64,000 nt of DNA from Marthasterias glacialis. Lineage: Eukaryota > Echinodermata > Asteroidea > Forcipulatida > Asteriidae. Position 1 is the first letter of the stretch. Each line of letters opens with the position of its first letter. A program made the translations under genes and the position numbers. The notes beneath the pieces are model-generated. The model did no database searches. It had not been told where the DNA came from and was given only the letters and a program-made list of their open reading frames with translations. Shown piece after piece: positions 43,431-53,779 of this stretch. The stretch lies in NCBI GenBank assembly GCA_911728455.2, contig OU452229.1, positions 20,340,754 to 20,404,753 on the forward strand. The letters are read 5' to 3'.

Positions 43431-46400
43431 GCTCATAACTAAAAACAAACAGAGAACTCCTCGACAACCGCGCCTTGTCAAAATTGCGCGGACTGCCCAG
43501 TATATGACGACGCCCGCTTGAGCAACGTTGCCCTGCCGCTCCCTCTATTGGTCGGAGAAAACGAAGAGTTGTGCGTGACATGTGATTTGCTAGTTGGCAA
43601 TTACTACATCAATGGGATCTATAGACAACGTAGGGTGTTTATTATGACAAGACTCAATGGTGCTAAATTGTAAATAATCCGAGTGGTCTCAGAGTGTGAC
43701 TGTTATTATTTAAAAATTAATTATTTGGCAATAGTTTTGGTTCAAGACCGAAGCCGTTGAAAGAAATGGCAATGTGATTTCGTTGTATGTTAAAGTATTT
43801 GTACATATTGTTTGACATATTTTGCATTACAAAGTGCAAAGTTATTTTATTTTGGTGTTGCGACATTGAGTAAGGATGATTTTTCATTCTTTAAGATAAT
43901 TATAATGCAAATTTTATGATGAGGTCCTTTGTTTTTTTAAGGACTGAAATCTTAGATGGAGAAGGGAAGAGGAGGAGAGTTGAGAGGTGGGAGGATGGGG
44001 GGGGGGGGGGGGGGGGGAGGTGCGGAGGGAAGGACAAACAAAGGTGATTTCTTCATCACCCCCTGATCGAAAGAGCCTTTCAAAATGCTCGCAAAATGTT
44101 GGCTCGTGAGCGTGACAGGCGGAAAGTTTGTTTAGTTGGTTGTCAGTTGGTTTTCAACAATGCGTTTTGTTGAAACATTATTTTTGTTTGTTTGGATAAT
44201 ACGTTTGTCGTTGTGTATTGTCTTTTGTGGTGTGTTTGTTGTGTTTGTTTTTATTATGAAAACAACTTATTCCTTTTTTTTAACCTTATTGTTGTTGTTT
44301 TTAAAGATTTGTTTACCTCTGCTAGGTTTGTCAAAACAGAAAAACATGTTGTTCTCGCTTTGGAGACAATCCACTGTTGCCTGTGGTGTATATCAAAGGT
44401 TTACATATCATGAGGTTTATAATATAAATGTGTAGGGACAGACCTTTCTTTTGTTGATAAACAAACCGCAAAAAACTCGGGCTGTGACGTTATAAAAGCA
44501 AGGTCTATAATAATAATTATACATGTGTCCTTGGCTGAGTTTGTAAGGCAGATACTCCATGCACGACGTCACAGCGTTGAAAATTGAAGTTATTGGCGAC
44601 CACAGATAAGAACATTCGCCTACCCTGTAAACATAATTATGCTCTCTAAATGTAAAAGATTGACGCATTCACTCTCTCGCCCGAGTAGTGTAATTTTGGC
44701 TCTTTTAAGAGTGAAAATTACTGTGCATCACTCTTTTGAGTGAAATTGGACCGAACTTCACTCTTATTCATATATGGCTCTTTGCAAGAGTGGTATGGCG
44801 GACAAAACGAGTGGTTTTCCCCTCTTCTACATTAAACGAGTGCAATTGGACAAATAACCAAATTTCTGTATTGCATACTGGCTGGAATAATTGCAACAAA
44901 TACCTTGACTTCATGCATGAAAACTACCGCATCAGCATTTTTGTAAAGTTGTAATAGCGGTGAGTTTTCTTATAAACGAATTAGGAATCCGTAAATGGCC
45001 ATTAGGCGTGTTTAAAGAGGCTTACGTCATCACGGAGTGCCTGGCACATAGGCCTTTTCGATACCACGGCCTCGGCTATAGGGTCAGGCTTAGGCTCCAT
45101 CAGTTATTTTAAAAACGTGTACTTTCGGTGCGGGGGCTTCAAACAGGCGGACAGATCCCAAGCCGCACGCAGCCCCAAGCCCCAAGCCGTGCATGGTTTC
45201 GAAAACGGCCATCTTGGTTTTTATACTTAACATTGAATTCAATGGAACCGAACAGGCTGGACGGGAAAACAGTCTGGTTCCTGCTTCACAGGTTGACAAT
45301 TGCAGAATGGGTGATGAAAATCACAAAGTTCCATTCAAACTGACTGTAGCAAAAAGCATGGGCTGATTTTGTTGTTGTTGATTTGCTTTCTAAAAATATT
45401 GCAGTTTAACATGTTTTGGTGTTATTATACCTTTTTTGTTGCTCCCATGGAGGGGCTGATTTGAAATTTGATCATATTGTACTTTTATTCATGAATTCTA
45501 AAGCGGTTTAATGTTATTTTGTCATTCCCCAATGCAATCCACTTACCTTGACATTTACCTGCATCTTTGTAACTTAAACAAAGATCTCTGTGGTCTCACC
45601 GAGACCCAGAAACGTAGTCCTCTCGACTTATTTAGTCTTGCACAGATTACATTAACCTTTTCTCCAACCAACTGGTATAGACTTGTAGAGAAAAGATGCT
45701 ATTACTTGGAGATGTGTTTGTAATCTTCTGTAAGCATGCCCTTTGCGATGACATCTGTAATTATTTTGCCCCAAAATACACCTTCGGATTCTCTCCTTTT
45801 TTTTTTTGGTCATGCAAACACTGACTTTTATTTTAAGCTGCTCGGTAGAATGTAATGAATATACATCACTGCGGTGTCTTTGCTTTATCTGATTGGTTGA
45901 ACCCCAAGGGGGCGAGAGCACGAGCAGTATTGTTGACCCACTCGGCAGACGAGCTCGTCGTCGTGTCCCACAGTGATATGGCGGAAACGTCAGTACGCAC
46001 CAGACTGGCGTCATTGCAGGCAACTTTACACGTAGCCGTACTTTTAAATCTTCACTTGCGATATATGTTATTCATGATGAAGGAATTTTGTTTTAAGCTA
46101 ATGGTTTTAAAAGTCAATTAGGATAAGACCATTCAGCTTTATCTAGCATTTCAATGTAAACAAGTATAGAAAGTTTGTTAACCTATATTTGGTCACAATC
46201 TGAAAAACATGTCAATGTACAGGTTTTTTTTGTTTTTTTTTAAAGAAATGGCTGAATCATTGCTAATTGTAAACCATTTTTACAAGCTTTTTTATATTTC
46301 GGTATCGTTTTTTGTTTTGTATAGTTTTGGTCAAAGGAACTTGTCCATGATATACTATGGCGGCATTTCGGTGCTTTAATACAAAGGCCAAAGTTTGTAG

Positions 46401-47840
46401 CACAGTGCCAGAGTGAACGACTTCCAGTCAAATACTTCACAAAACATTTGCCAATGAGCTTAGAGACTTTGGGAATCAATGTAATTTAATGCTAATTATT
46501 TATATTAAAAGAAGAAAACTGCAATCCATGATCATGAAACAGTTCTCTTTGAGCATGAGCAAGGTGATAGTTTGTTTAAGTTAAATTTTGAACCCCTCCA
46601 TCCCCCCTTTTTTAGGGGATGGGGGTGGGGTGAGGTGGGTGTGGGATCCTTTAAAATAACGTTAAAAAATTATTTGAATTAAATGTTTGAATGAAAATGG
46701 ATATCAATTAAAACATGTTATTATTACAAAGTCACTTTCGTCAAACATTGGTCAGAGACAACTTGGAAACAATGTGGAAAGCATTTAAAAACACTTTTCT
46801 AAATTTTAAAAGAAAACGGCCTATATACTTTCTTTAAAAAAATCGTCAGATACAAGTACCCCGTCAACTCTGGGTGTCCAGAATGTGAATTGGCTTTGAA
46901 ATTAAGTTTTTTGTTTGTTTAATGAACGCACTCGCATTTGCAAAAATAAACCTATTACCAATGTTTGACGATGCCATGAAATTAGATGTAATTATTACTT
47001 ACTGCTCCTCACATTACAAAGTTTGCTATGATAATGTCAATTCATGAATAAAAACAACGCCCAATGCATTCCGCGGTATAATGGTGTCTGAGTCAATGTA
47101 TGCAGGGAACGAGCTTCGTCACTAAACGAAATACGAAGAGGGAGATCAATTAAACCACTGTTACCATGGATACGCTGATATATGGTCGGACACATTTTAA
47201 TATAATTTAATATATACAAACTTGAAACACTATAATCGATGCGTGTACATTTAACTGCGGTGCGTTTACGTATTCGTTTTGCGTCAATGAGACCAAAAGG
47301 TCGCCAAACGTCATAAGAATCGTCATCAATAACGTCATTAGATAGGTTTAAAACGTCAACGTGCAAACAGAAATGGGAGTCACTTTATTGTCATCTTTCA
47401 GATCCCTGAGTGCCGCCTTAATTATCCATCTCGTCTAATTCATCATTTTGCCCCCCGCTGAACAGTCTTAACGAAACACTTTAATGATAACAGATACAAG
47501 GCTTGACAGGAGGCAGTCTGCAACAGGATGGAGTCTGCTCTTTGTTTATTTAGCTCTGATTGATTGTTCATTTGGATCACGACTTTCAATCAATAAATAT
47601 TGTCGCACATCACTTTTTTATACAACGCACTGCGTTGTGTCCTCGATCAACAAGAAAGAAAAAAAAATAACAGGATTAAAAACCAGAGATAAAACTCCAT
47701 GAGCAAAAGTTGCAAAACACCCGAGAAACAATGTATGTTTGGTGTTCAGTATAGCACCATGTGATTTTATCTACTTTGCTATCAGTAGATCTTTCTTGTG
47801 AGAACTTGTCCTGCTATTACTCTAGTTATAGAGAACTATA
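43431..47840. other. GTPase 3' flank and intergenic DNA
   Basis: Presumed 3' UTR, then a 21-G run at 43997-44017. An unclassified repeat at 44690-44850 carries several ACTCTTTT..GAGTG inverted words. A GGCT/AGCC-rich element lies near 45065-45200. No recognised gene. Confidence 0.4.
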
Positions 47841-47920
47841 AGTTGTCCCCCAAATTCCGAAATCTGCTCCGCGGTAGTAGACTAATCCGCGGAGCAGATT
47901 TCGGAATTTGGGGGACAACT
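47841..47920. repeat. Perfect 34-bp inverted repeat, 12-nt loop
   Basis: Arms AGTTGTCCCCCAAATTCCGA... (47841-47874) and its exact complement (47887-47920), loop TAGTAGACTAAT. No mismatch over 34 bp, so recently formed or maintained. Confidence 0.95.
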
Positions 47921-48018
47921 TCGTTCATGAAAAGAACTGTCCTGCGTATTAAAAAGCAAAACGATAGGAGTAGGCCCTATTAAATTTTGCCGTTCGCAAC
48001 AACATTTTCTGGGTTTTC

Positions 48019-48058
48019 TCCAGACGATGACTAGAGCAGGCTAGTCGAAACGTCGAGA
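48019..48058 (+). mobile_element. Second hairpin-GAAACGTCGAG motif (Penelope-like end, tentative)
   Basis: GACTAG-N6-CTAGTC (48029-48046) followed by GAAACGTCGAGAC. It has the same layout as the element at 2229-2299 but on the opposite strand, in intergenic DNA. Confidence 0.35.
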
Positions 48059-48616
48059 CAAATTATGGACTCACTCCCCAACACTGAAGTTAATCACGAG
48101 AAGTCCCCTCGTATCCAGTAAGCGAAAGTATAGTCGTAGTCCCCGGCCGATTTCCTACCTCCCCAGGTAGTACTTAAACTAATTTTTCTGATCTGTTTTA
48201 CAAATGCACTCCACCATGTCCTCGCCTGAAGCAGTAAGCTAGAATGAACAGATACTCCGTAGTGACCCAATTCACTCGACGGCATCATCAAAATAATCTT
48301 GGTTTCGCCATTTTGGAAGCCAAAATCCCCGTATTGCGAATTTTAGGGCACGCAGAGTTTACACGCATGCTGACTACATTATTTGTACCTGACTCCCCAA
48401 AATGACGAGCGTGGCAGACAGCATAGCCGCGTGTGACGTTCCTCCCAATGCAAATTAATCACTGTCTCTTTCGCCCACTACGCCATCATTACTTCGGAAT
48501 TCGTTCAATAACCAATAAGATATCTGTTGCTCTGCTGTACAAACATAATGCAGGCAAAGTTCCACCCAGTTCCACTCAAAACTACGCCCCAAGTCATTCT
48601 TATGTCCACCTAGAGC

Positions 48617-48769
48617 TAGCCTTTCGCCAAGGCCTTCGTGGCTTAGACATCTGTGTAGCCGCGAAGCAACGCGCGCGAGTGGAGAAGCCACTCGATCGTG
48701 CGCGCTGACATGTATTGGTCTTCGCGGCTACATAGCTGTCTAAGCCACGAAGGCCTTGACGAAAGGCTA
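48617..48769. repeat. 50-bp-arm inverted repeat with inner hairpin
   Basis: Arms 48617-48666 and 48720-48769 differ at three positions (core CAAGGCCTTCGTGGCTTAGA). The spacer contains GCGCGC..GAGTGG / CCACTC..GCGCGC, an inner stem. MITE-like or foldback element. Confidence 0.9.
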
Positions 48770-49737
48770 ACCCAGAGCTAGAAACACATTTTTGTGAATG
48801 TTGTAAATCGAAGAGTACCTTCAAACATTGCTCAGTCTTCATTCTTCTGTTGTCGAGACAGTTTCCAACTGTTCATCGAGTAGACGTACCACAAAATCCC
48901 CAAACACTTATTTTTTAACACCATAAACAGTGAACTTCTCATTGCTCTCCCATCCGTTTGATCTAGCTCTTTACAGTGACGTCACCATCGGCTTTGTCAA
49001 ACCTCCTCGATTTTTTTTTTTTTTTTTGTCCATTCCTCGATGGTAGTACACCCCCTTCGAAAAAAGACTAGCATTGGTTCCGCCCATGTTCCCCGTCCAG
49101 TTATACCGGTACGCAATTTTTTTTTTCTTCATGCAGTTCAAAATTGTCACCCTCGATTTTTTTTTTTTTTTTTTTTTAAGGAGTCCCTTTTTGGAATCGC
49201 TTAAAAAAAAAAAAAAAAAAAAAAAAAATCCCCGATGAAAATAATTACGACAGTGGTAATTTTGAGACCGCAGAAAAAAACTACTGGTACCGCACCCGTT
49301 TTTTACATTAAAACAAAAAGTGTTCAGTAAAAAGAAAAAGGTAACTGCATGACCTTTATAAAAATAAAATGAAATATCTTCCCTTCTTCAGTCGCTCCTA
49401 CAAGGAACTTAAATGTAACTATGGGGCACAACGCCCATACCCTGGAGGTATAGGAGCAGTGTGTGGCCCCCAGTTTAACCAAGAGGTCCTGTTTGCACTT
49501 CATAATGTTGATTTTATAGATTTCGTCCCTTTCCAAAATAATCAGTAGGTCCTGACTGGAATGCACCAGTGCAAACCCGCTAATGGACAGGGGCATACCT
49601 CCGGCACATGGATGTGAAAAACACCGGACCCTTGGCGGAAAACAAAGGCGGGCAAGAGTACATTGAGATTGATGGACAGCACCACTGCAAAATGCTTGTA
49701 TTTCTGGTCTGCAGCGGCGAAAACATATAGGGCCTAG

Positions 49738-50060
49738 GGTAAAATTTAAGCGGGCACGAGGGGTGCACCATGTTTTCTAGGGGGCACTTTTGGCCAATTA
49801 AAACTGTAGTTTCCGTTTGTATTTGTTCCTAAACAAGACCCTTTTTCAGCGCTCGCGTTATGCCCTTTACTGTATATTTTTTTCATAAAATTTTCTGACA
49901 GCGATAAAAGCAAATACATTGTTTGCCTGTAGTAAACAAAAATAGTTTTGAAAACATTGAACTTACTACATAAAAGCCTATAAAAGTAACATTTTATTCT
50001 GGAGATTTTTAATCTCAAAAGTCCAGATTTCAAATAAAGGGGCACCCGGGGAGCACAGAC
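49738..50060 (-). mobile_element. Inverted copy of the 53.4-kb element body
   Basis: Reads in reverse complement through GTGCCCCTTT, TCTGGACTTTTGAGATTAAA, GGGGCACTTTTGGCC and TAGGGTAAAATTTAAG, matching 53440-53760. Terminal repeats are decayed. Confidence 0.6.
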
Positions 50061-51664
50061 ACCAGTTAGGGGAAGACTACCACGTCCGCAGCAGCATTAA
50101 AGTTATCATCAATGGCGAGACAAATTAGGAATTTGTAAACGGGCATCACAGCAGCCTCAAGGCCGTATCCGAATTAGTGGCTGTGGCTGTGGCTGCGGCT
50201 TGATCGTCAAGTGAACTAACGTTGAAGCATAATGATGCCCATAGCGACACCCTCTGCAACAGCCGCAGCCGGTAGCCATAGCCGCCAATTCGGACACGGG
50301 CTTACTTCTTGCACGGAGTTTCTGGCATATAGCCCCAGCCGATGCGAACGAGAAATGTAGACGTACATCTATACTCACTCCCAACTCAAGATTCGCAGAT
50401 TAAGGTCACTTCACAAACGTCATTTTACTGGTACATGTGACGTGAATGACAATGAGATTGAAATTAATTGAAGTTTAATCGAAGAACTCTCTGGCACTTA
50501 TTTCACCCCAGTACTTCTCTTCTCGCCTTGACAACTTTGATGGAACGTGGATTGCAAATTAGAAAGTCCCCGTTCAATGCCAACATCGAATTGCCATAGA
50601 AGTGTTTTAAGTTTTTCGGAAAGTGCTTTTTTTTTGCATGAAGAAACGTCGTTGAATAGGCTATAGGCCTACACAGTTCGTTTTAAAGACGTCAGGGAAA
50701 TGTTAAATGTCATAGTTTGAACAAAATTCATGTGCGGTGAATTTTTATTGGACAGGAATGACGAGGTAAAAGAGAGGGGAAAATACTTACTATGCCCACC
50801 CACACCCCCACGGCACCGTCGAAAAGCAATTGCGTTTACATTTCCATGATGTTGGTGAAAGGCAAAAATCCAATGAATAAGTTTACATATAGATCCCAGG
50901 TTTAAAAAGTAGGAAACTTAAAGGGTTTACTCACCCCCGCCCCCCCCCCCCCCCCCCCCCCGTCTGACTCCCGGTCACACCCCACCCTCCCCGCCATCTT
51001 GATTGCAACGCAAACTGGACCTCGGACACTGAGCAATGAATTTTGTCGTTTGTTTGCTGAAAAGTATACCTTTGTTACAAACTAAACGAAAGCGCAAACA
51101 TGATGATTCCCAAACTCAAACATTCACGGAGGGGGACAATGGCGGAGAAGAGTGGGGGTATTTAAACTGAGCGGCCTTGATCAACAAGTTGGTTAAACAT
51201 TGAGTACCTTAACTAGTTTGCTCCTGTGTTTAGCCGTGGCTGTTTTGAGGATGGAGTGTTGTTGGCAGGGAGAGAAGGACAGTTATGATCGTGATGAATG
51301 TAACAGGTGAATTATAAAGGTCCAGGCAACAGTGGTGTGTGAATGCTGAGTATACTTATTCGCGGTATACTGCATCCAGCGAGACTCATGTAGATTTACA
51401 TCAAATTTCCACTGCAATCTTTGGAGAGATAGAGACACCAAGTTCAAAATAGGCAATAAAAAATTGTCAGACTGGGTTTTGTGTGGATGAATTCACACCC
51501 TTTGCTCTACCCACAAGAGGAACTTTGTTGTCATTCATTTTAAAGTTGCTATGTTTTTATGTGATTGATTTCTGAAAAACTCCAACTCATCTTCGTTGAC
51601 TGTAGAGCCTTCTCGACTGGTTTTAGACAGGCTGTCTTGGAAACCTAAACAGAGAATCTTCGCC
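50061..51664. other. Upstream region of the DYNLT5-like gene
   Basis: Contains the GGCTGT element (50164-50297) and a 22-C run (50940-50961). A possible non-coding exon ends at AACAG|GTGAAT near 51306. No other coding sequence is recognised. Confidence 0.35.
50164..50297. mobile_element. Small TIR element with GGCTGT-type terminal arrays, copy 2
   Basis: Left GTATCCGAATTAGTGGCTGT then GGCTGTGGCTGCGGC; right GCCGCAGCCGGTAGCCATAG then CCGCCAATTCGGACAC. Same architecture as 8270-8395. Confidence 0.6.
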
Positions 51665-52105
51665 ATGTCTCTTACGACGGGTCCTGCGATGGAGACCGCT
51701 CTCCCAGACGCTGGTGAAGACATGGATGACGCAAGTTCATCGGCAGCCTTCGAGCCTTCTTACCGCATGGAGGGACCTCAGCGGAAATTCCGCGAGCTCC
51801 TCGTCGGTCGCCTCATCGAGAGGATCCTCACGTCCTACCTGGAGGAGGAGACGTACGACCCCGTCCGCTGCAAACAGCTCTCCCAAGACATTGCAGGGAA
51901 GATCAACCAGCGTGTCCGAGAACTTCACTTCCCGCGGTACAAGTTGGTAGCGGTCGTGAGCATCGGTAGTGTGAAGGAAAAGCCGGGGACGCATCTCGGC
52001 AGCCGCTGTCTGTGGGATGACAGGACGGACTCCTCCGCTACGGTGAACTACACCAATGGATCGCTGTATGCAGTGGCCATGGTTTATGGCCTGTACTTTT
52101 CTTGA
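51665..52105 (+). CDS. DYNLT5: Tctex1-domain dynein light chain, DYNLT5 (TCTEX1D1)-like, 146 aa, single coding exon
   Basis: Predicted Tctex1-type dynein light chain, a family that dimerises and links dynein intermediate chains to cargo or axonemal structures. The ATG sits in cgccATGt. Residues 1-34 are an acidic, low-complexity N terminus; the Tctex1 fold occupies ~38-146. Diagnostic stretches are ILTSYLEEETYDP, FPRYKLVAVVSIG (89-101), GSRCLWDDRTDSS and a C-terminal NGSLYAVAMVYGLYFS. GSRCLWD and the NGSLYAVAxVY end match human TCTEX1D1 closely. An AATAAA at 52520-52525, 415 bp after the stop, is the likely poly(A) signal. The whole domain lies in one exon. A splice acceptor-like cgttgactgtag ends at 51603, so a non-coding upstream exon is possible. 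DYNLT4 or another Tctex1d member is the alternative. Confidence 0.88.
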   Translation: MSLTTGPAMETALPDAGEDMDDASSSAAFEPSYRMEGPQRKFRELLVGRLIERILTSYLEEETYDPVRCKQLSQDIAGKINQRVRELHFPRYKLVAVVSIGSVKEKPGTHLGSRCLWDDRTDSSATVNYTNGSLYAVAMVYGLYFS

Positions 52106-52519
52106 TGTGGAGTTTTTTCTTCTTTTCTGGATCATCCGTGGTAACTTTCTTAACTTTTAAAAGGAAAAATACAGATCAAGGTGGTCGAGGACAGCCATAA
52201 TTTTTAGGACGAACGTCTGAATTCAAGCCAGCAGGAGCCCTTCTGATGTATGTAACACAGTGACCCTCTCGCAAACTTTTTGCCAGCAAAGTAGATTGCA
52301 GAATGAAAGGCAATCTGTTCGGTCGCAGAAAACTACTAAAGTATTATTCGTAATTGCGTGTGTAGCAAAACCTATAAATTTCAATTTTCATATTTTTTGA
52401 GACACAATCAAAGCCTTCGGCCTGTGCCATTACAGAAGTTGTGACTGGTCGCATGCCAATTAAATTTATAGAAATGCATACAAAACCAAAAAGTGTATAA
52501 AAATTATTAAATTAAAAGC

Positions 52520-52525
52520 AATAAA
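52520..52525 (+). terminator. Poly(A) signal AATAAA for the DYNLT5-like gene
   Basis: First canonical hexamer downstream of the stop codon at 52105, in an AT-rich segment; assigned by position only. Confidence 0.45.
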
Positions 52526-52741
52526 AGGTAATCAATTTCCATTCATTGGATGTATATATATTATGATCTCGAAAACCAAAAGATGGAAATATTTTTTGTT
52601 GGGTGTTGTTTTTGTATTTTTAGAGAAAACAGAACTACGCCTCTGGATACAAGTTTTTTGTTATTCAATTAGAAATATATTTAATAAACCACAAGGGAAA
52701 CTAAGGAGCTTTTCAGGGGACATAAAACAATATTACAAACT

Positions 52742-52788
52742 AAATCTTTGTTCGAACGGACTTTTTTTTCTCGTTCGAACAAAGATTT
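52742..52788. repeat. Perfect 17-bp inverted repeat, T-rich 13-nt loop
   Basis: AAATCTTTGTTCGAACG (52742-52758) and CGTTCGAACAAAGATTT (52772-52788) are exact complements; each arm contains the palindrome TTCGAA. It lies past the DYNLT5-like poly(A) signal, so a transcript role is unlikely. Confidence 0.92.
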
Positions 52789-52869
52789 TTTTCAAATTGT
52801 TTTCACCTATTCCCCTTAATTAAAAGCTCTGTATGCAATTGCAACTGACCAGTAGGCTTTATCTCAGTT

Positions 52870-52960
52870 TTGGGGTGAACATAGAAAAATTTGAATGGGG
52901 CGGGATTTGAGCCTGCGACCCCGGCTTAACTATACCTACGCTCTACCAAGGCACCCGAGT
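52870..52960 (-). mobile_element. tRNA-derived SINE (family C), minus copy
   Basis: The minus strand reads GTGCCTTGGTAGAGCGTAGG ... AAGCCGGGGTCGCAGGCTCA then AATCCCGCCCC and a tail ending TTCACCCCAAAA. It resembles a tRNA gene body without a foldable full cloverleaf. Paired head-to-head with 52998-53215. Confidence 0.68.
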
Positions 52961-52997
52961 AAAAGATATTGACTAAATGGGGATACCGTCAACATTA

Positions 52998-53215
52998 GGC
53001 CTGGATAGCTCAGTCGGTAGAGCGTCTGTACTTTTGTAATTTTGTCTGTAATTTTGAATTTAATTTGTTTTATGATGGCCCGTTTAAAATCGTCTTCGAT
53101 GTGATATGACGCCATCAATAAATAAAGCTATTATTATTATTATATAAGCCGGGGGTCTCAGGTTCAAATCCCGCTCCAGTCAATTGTTCTTTGTTTATCC
53201 AAAAATTGTCAAAAA
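52998..53215 (+). mobile_element. tRNA-derived SINE (family C), plus copy, interrupted
   Basis: A box TAGCTCAGTCGG (53006-53017) and B box GGTTCAAATCC (53161-53171) are separated by ~120 bp of inserted DNA at 53027-53145. Tail AATTGTTCTTTGTTTATCCA. A tRNA gene is excluded by the interruption and the SINE tail. Confidence 0.7.
53027..53145 (+). mobile_element. LINE 3'-end fragment inserted in a SINE
   Basis: Contains GATGGCCCG, CGTCTTCGATGTGATATGAC and CCATCAATAAATAAAGC, then an ATTATTATTATT tail, typical of a non-LTR retrotransposon 3' end. It splits the SINE between its A and B boxes. Confidence 0.55.
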
Positions 53216-53386
53216 AAAGTATTCAATTCACTAAAAAACGACAGGATTTACTGAGTGAGACAAGTGTTTTCCCCGTTTTCTATAATTAGCTAGCTAAAAA
53301 TGAGTGGAATTGTAGAACTAAATGTGTTTTTTTTTAAATGTTTTATCATATTGTTTTAAATTTAGATTTGATTGACTAATTTCCTC

Positions 53387-53777
53387 CAGTGGCGTAACTG
53401 GGGGGGGGGGGGGGGGGCGCACGGTGGACACGGGGAGCAAACTGATGTCTGTGCACCCCCCCCCCCCCCAATTTAAAATCTGGACTTTTGAGATTAAAAA
53501 TTACCAGAATAAAATGTTACGTTTTTATAAGCTTTTATGTATTAGTTTCAATGTTTTTAAAACTATTTTGTATTATTTACACGCAGCTAGTATATTTTGT
53601 TTTACCTCAACACACCAGAAGAGCTCTGAAAAGGGGCTTGATTAGGAAAAATACACGGAAACTAGAGTTTTAATTAGCCAAAAGTGCCCCCCCCCCAAAA
53701 AAAAAAAAGTGCCCCTAAGAAAAATGGTGCCCCCTTGTGCCCCCTAAAATTTTACCCTAGTTACGTCGCTTTTTTCC
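53387..53777. mobile_element. hAT-like CAGTGGCG element, copy 4 (long variant)
   Basis: Left CAGTGGCGTAACTGGGGG, right CCCTAGTTACGTCGCT. The body contains CTGGACTTTTGAGATTAAAA and GTGCCCCCTAAAATTTTACC, shared with 49738-50060 in inverse orientation. Confidence 0.62.
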
Positions 53778-53779
53778 CT

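Noticed and set aside
47037-47366. 109-codon minus-strand frame
   Set aside because: No recognised family, no splice context; composition like the surrounding DNA. Possibly repeat-derived.
51596-51664. Longer start for the DYNLT5-like protein at 51596
   Set aside because: The codon is TTG and overlaps an acceptor-like sequence; the first ATG with good context is 51665.
52998-53180. tRNA genes at 32.9, 52.9 and 53.0 kb
   Set aside because: A and B boxes are present, but cloverleaf stems are incomplete or interrupted and SINE tails follow.
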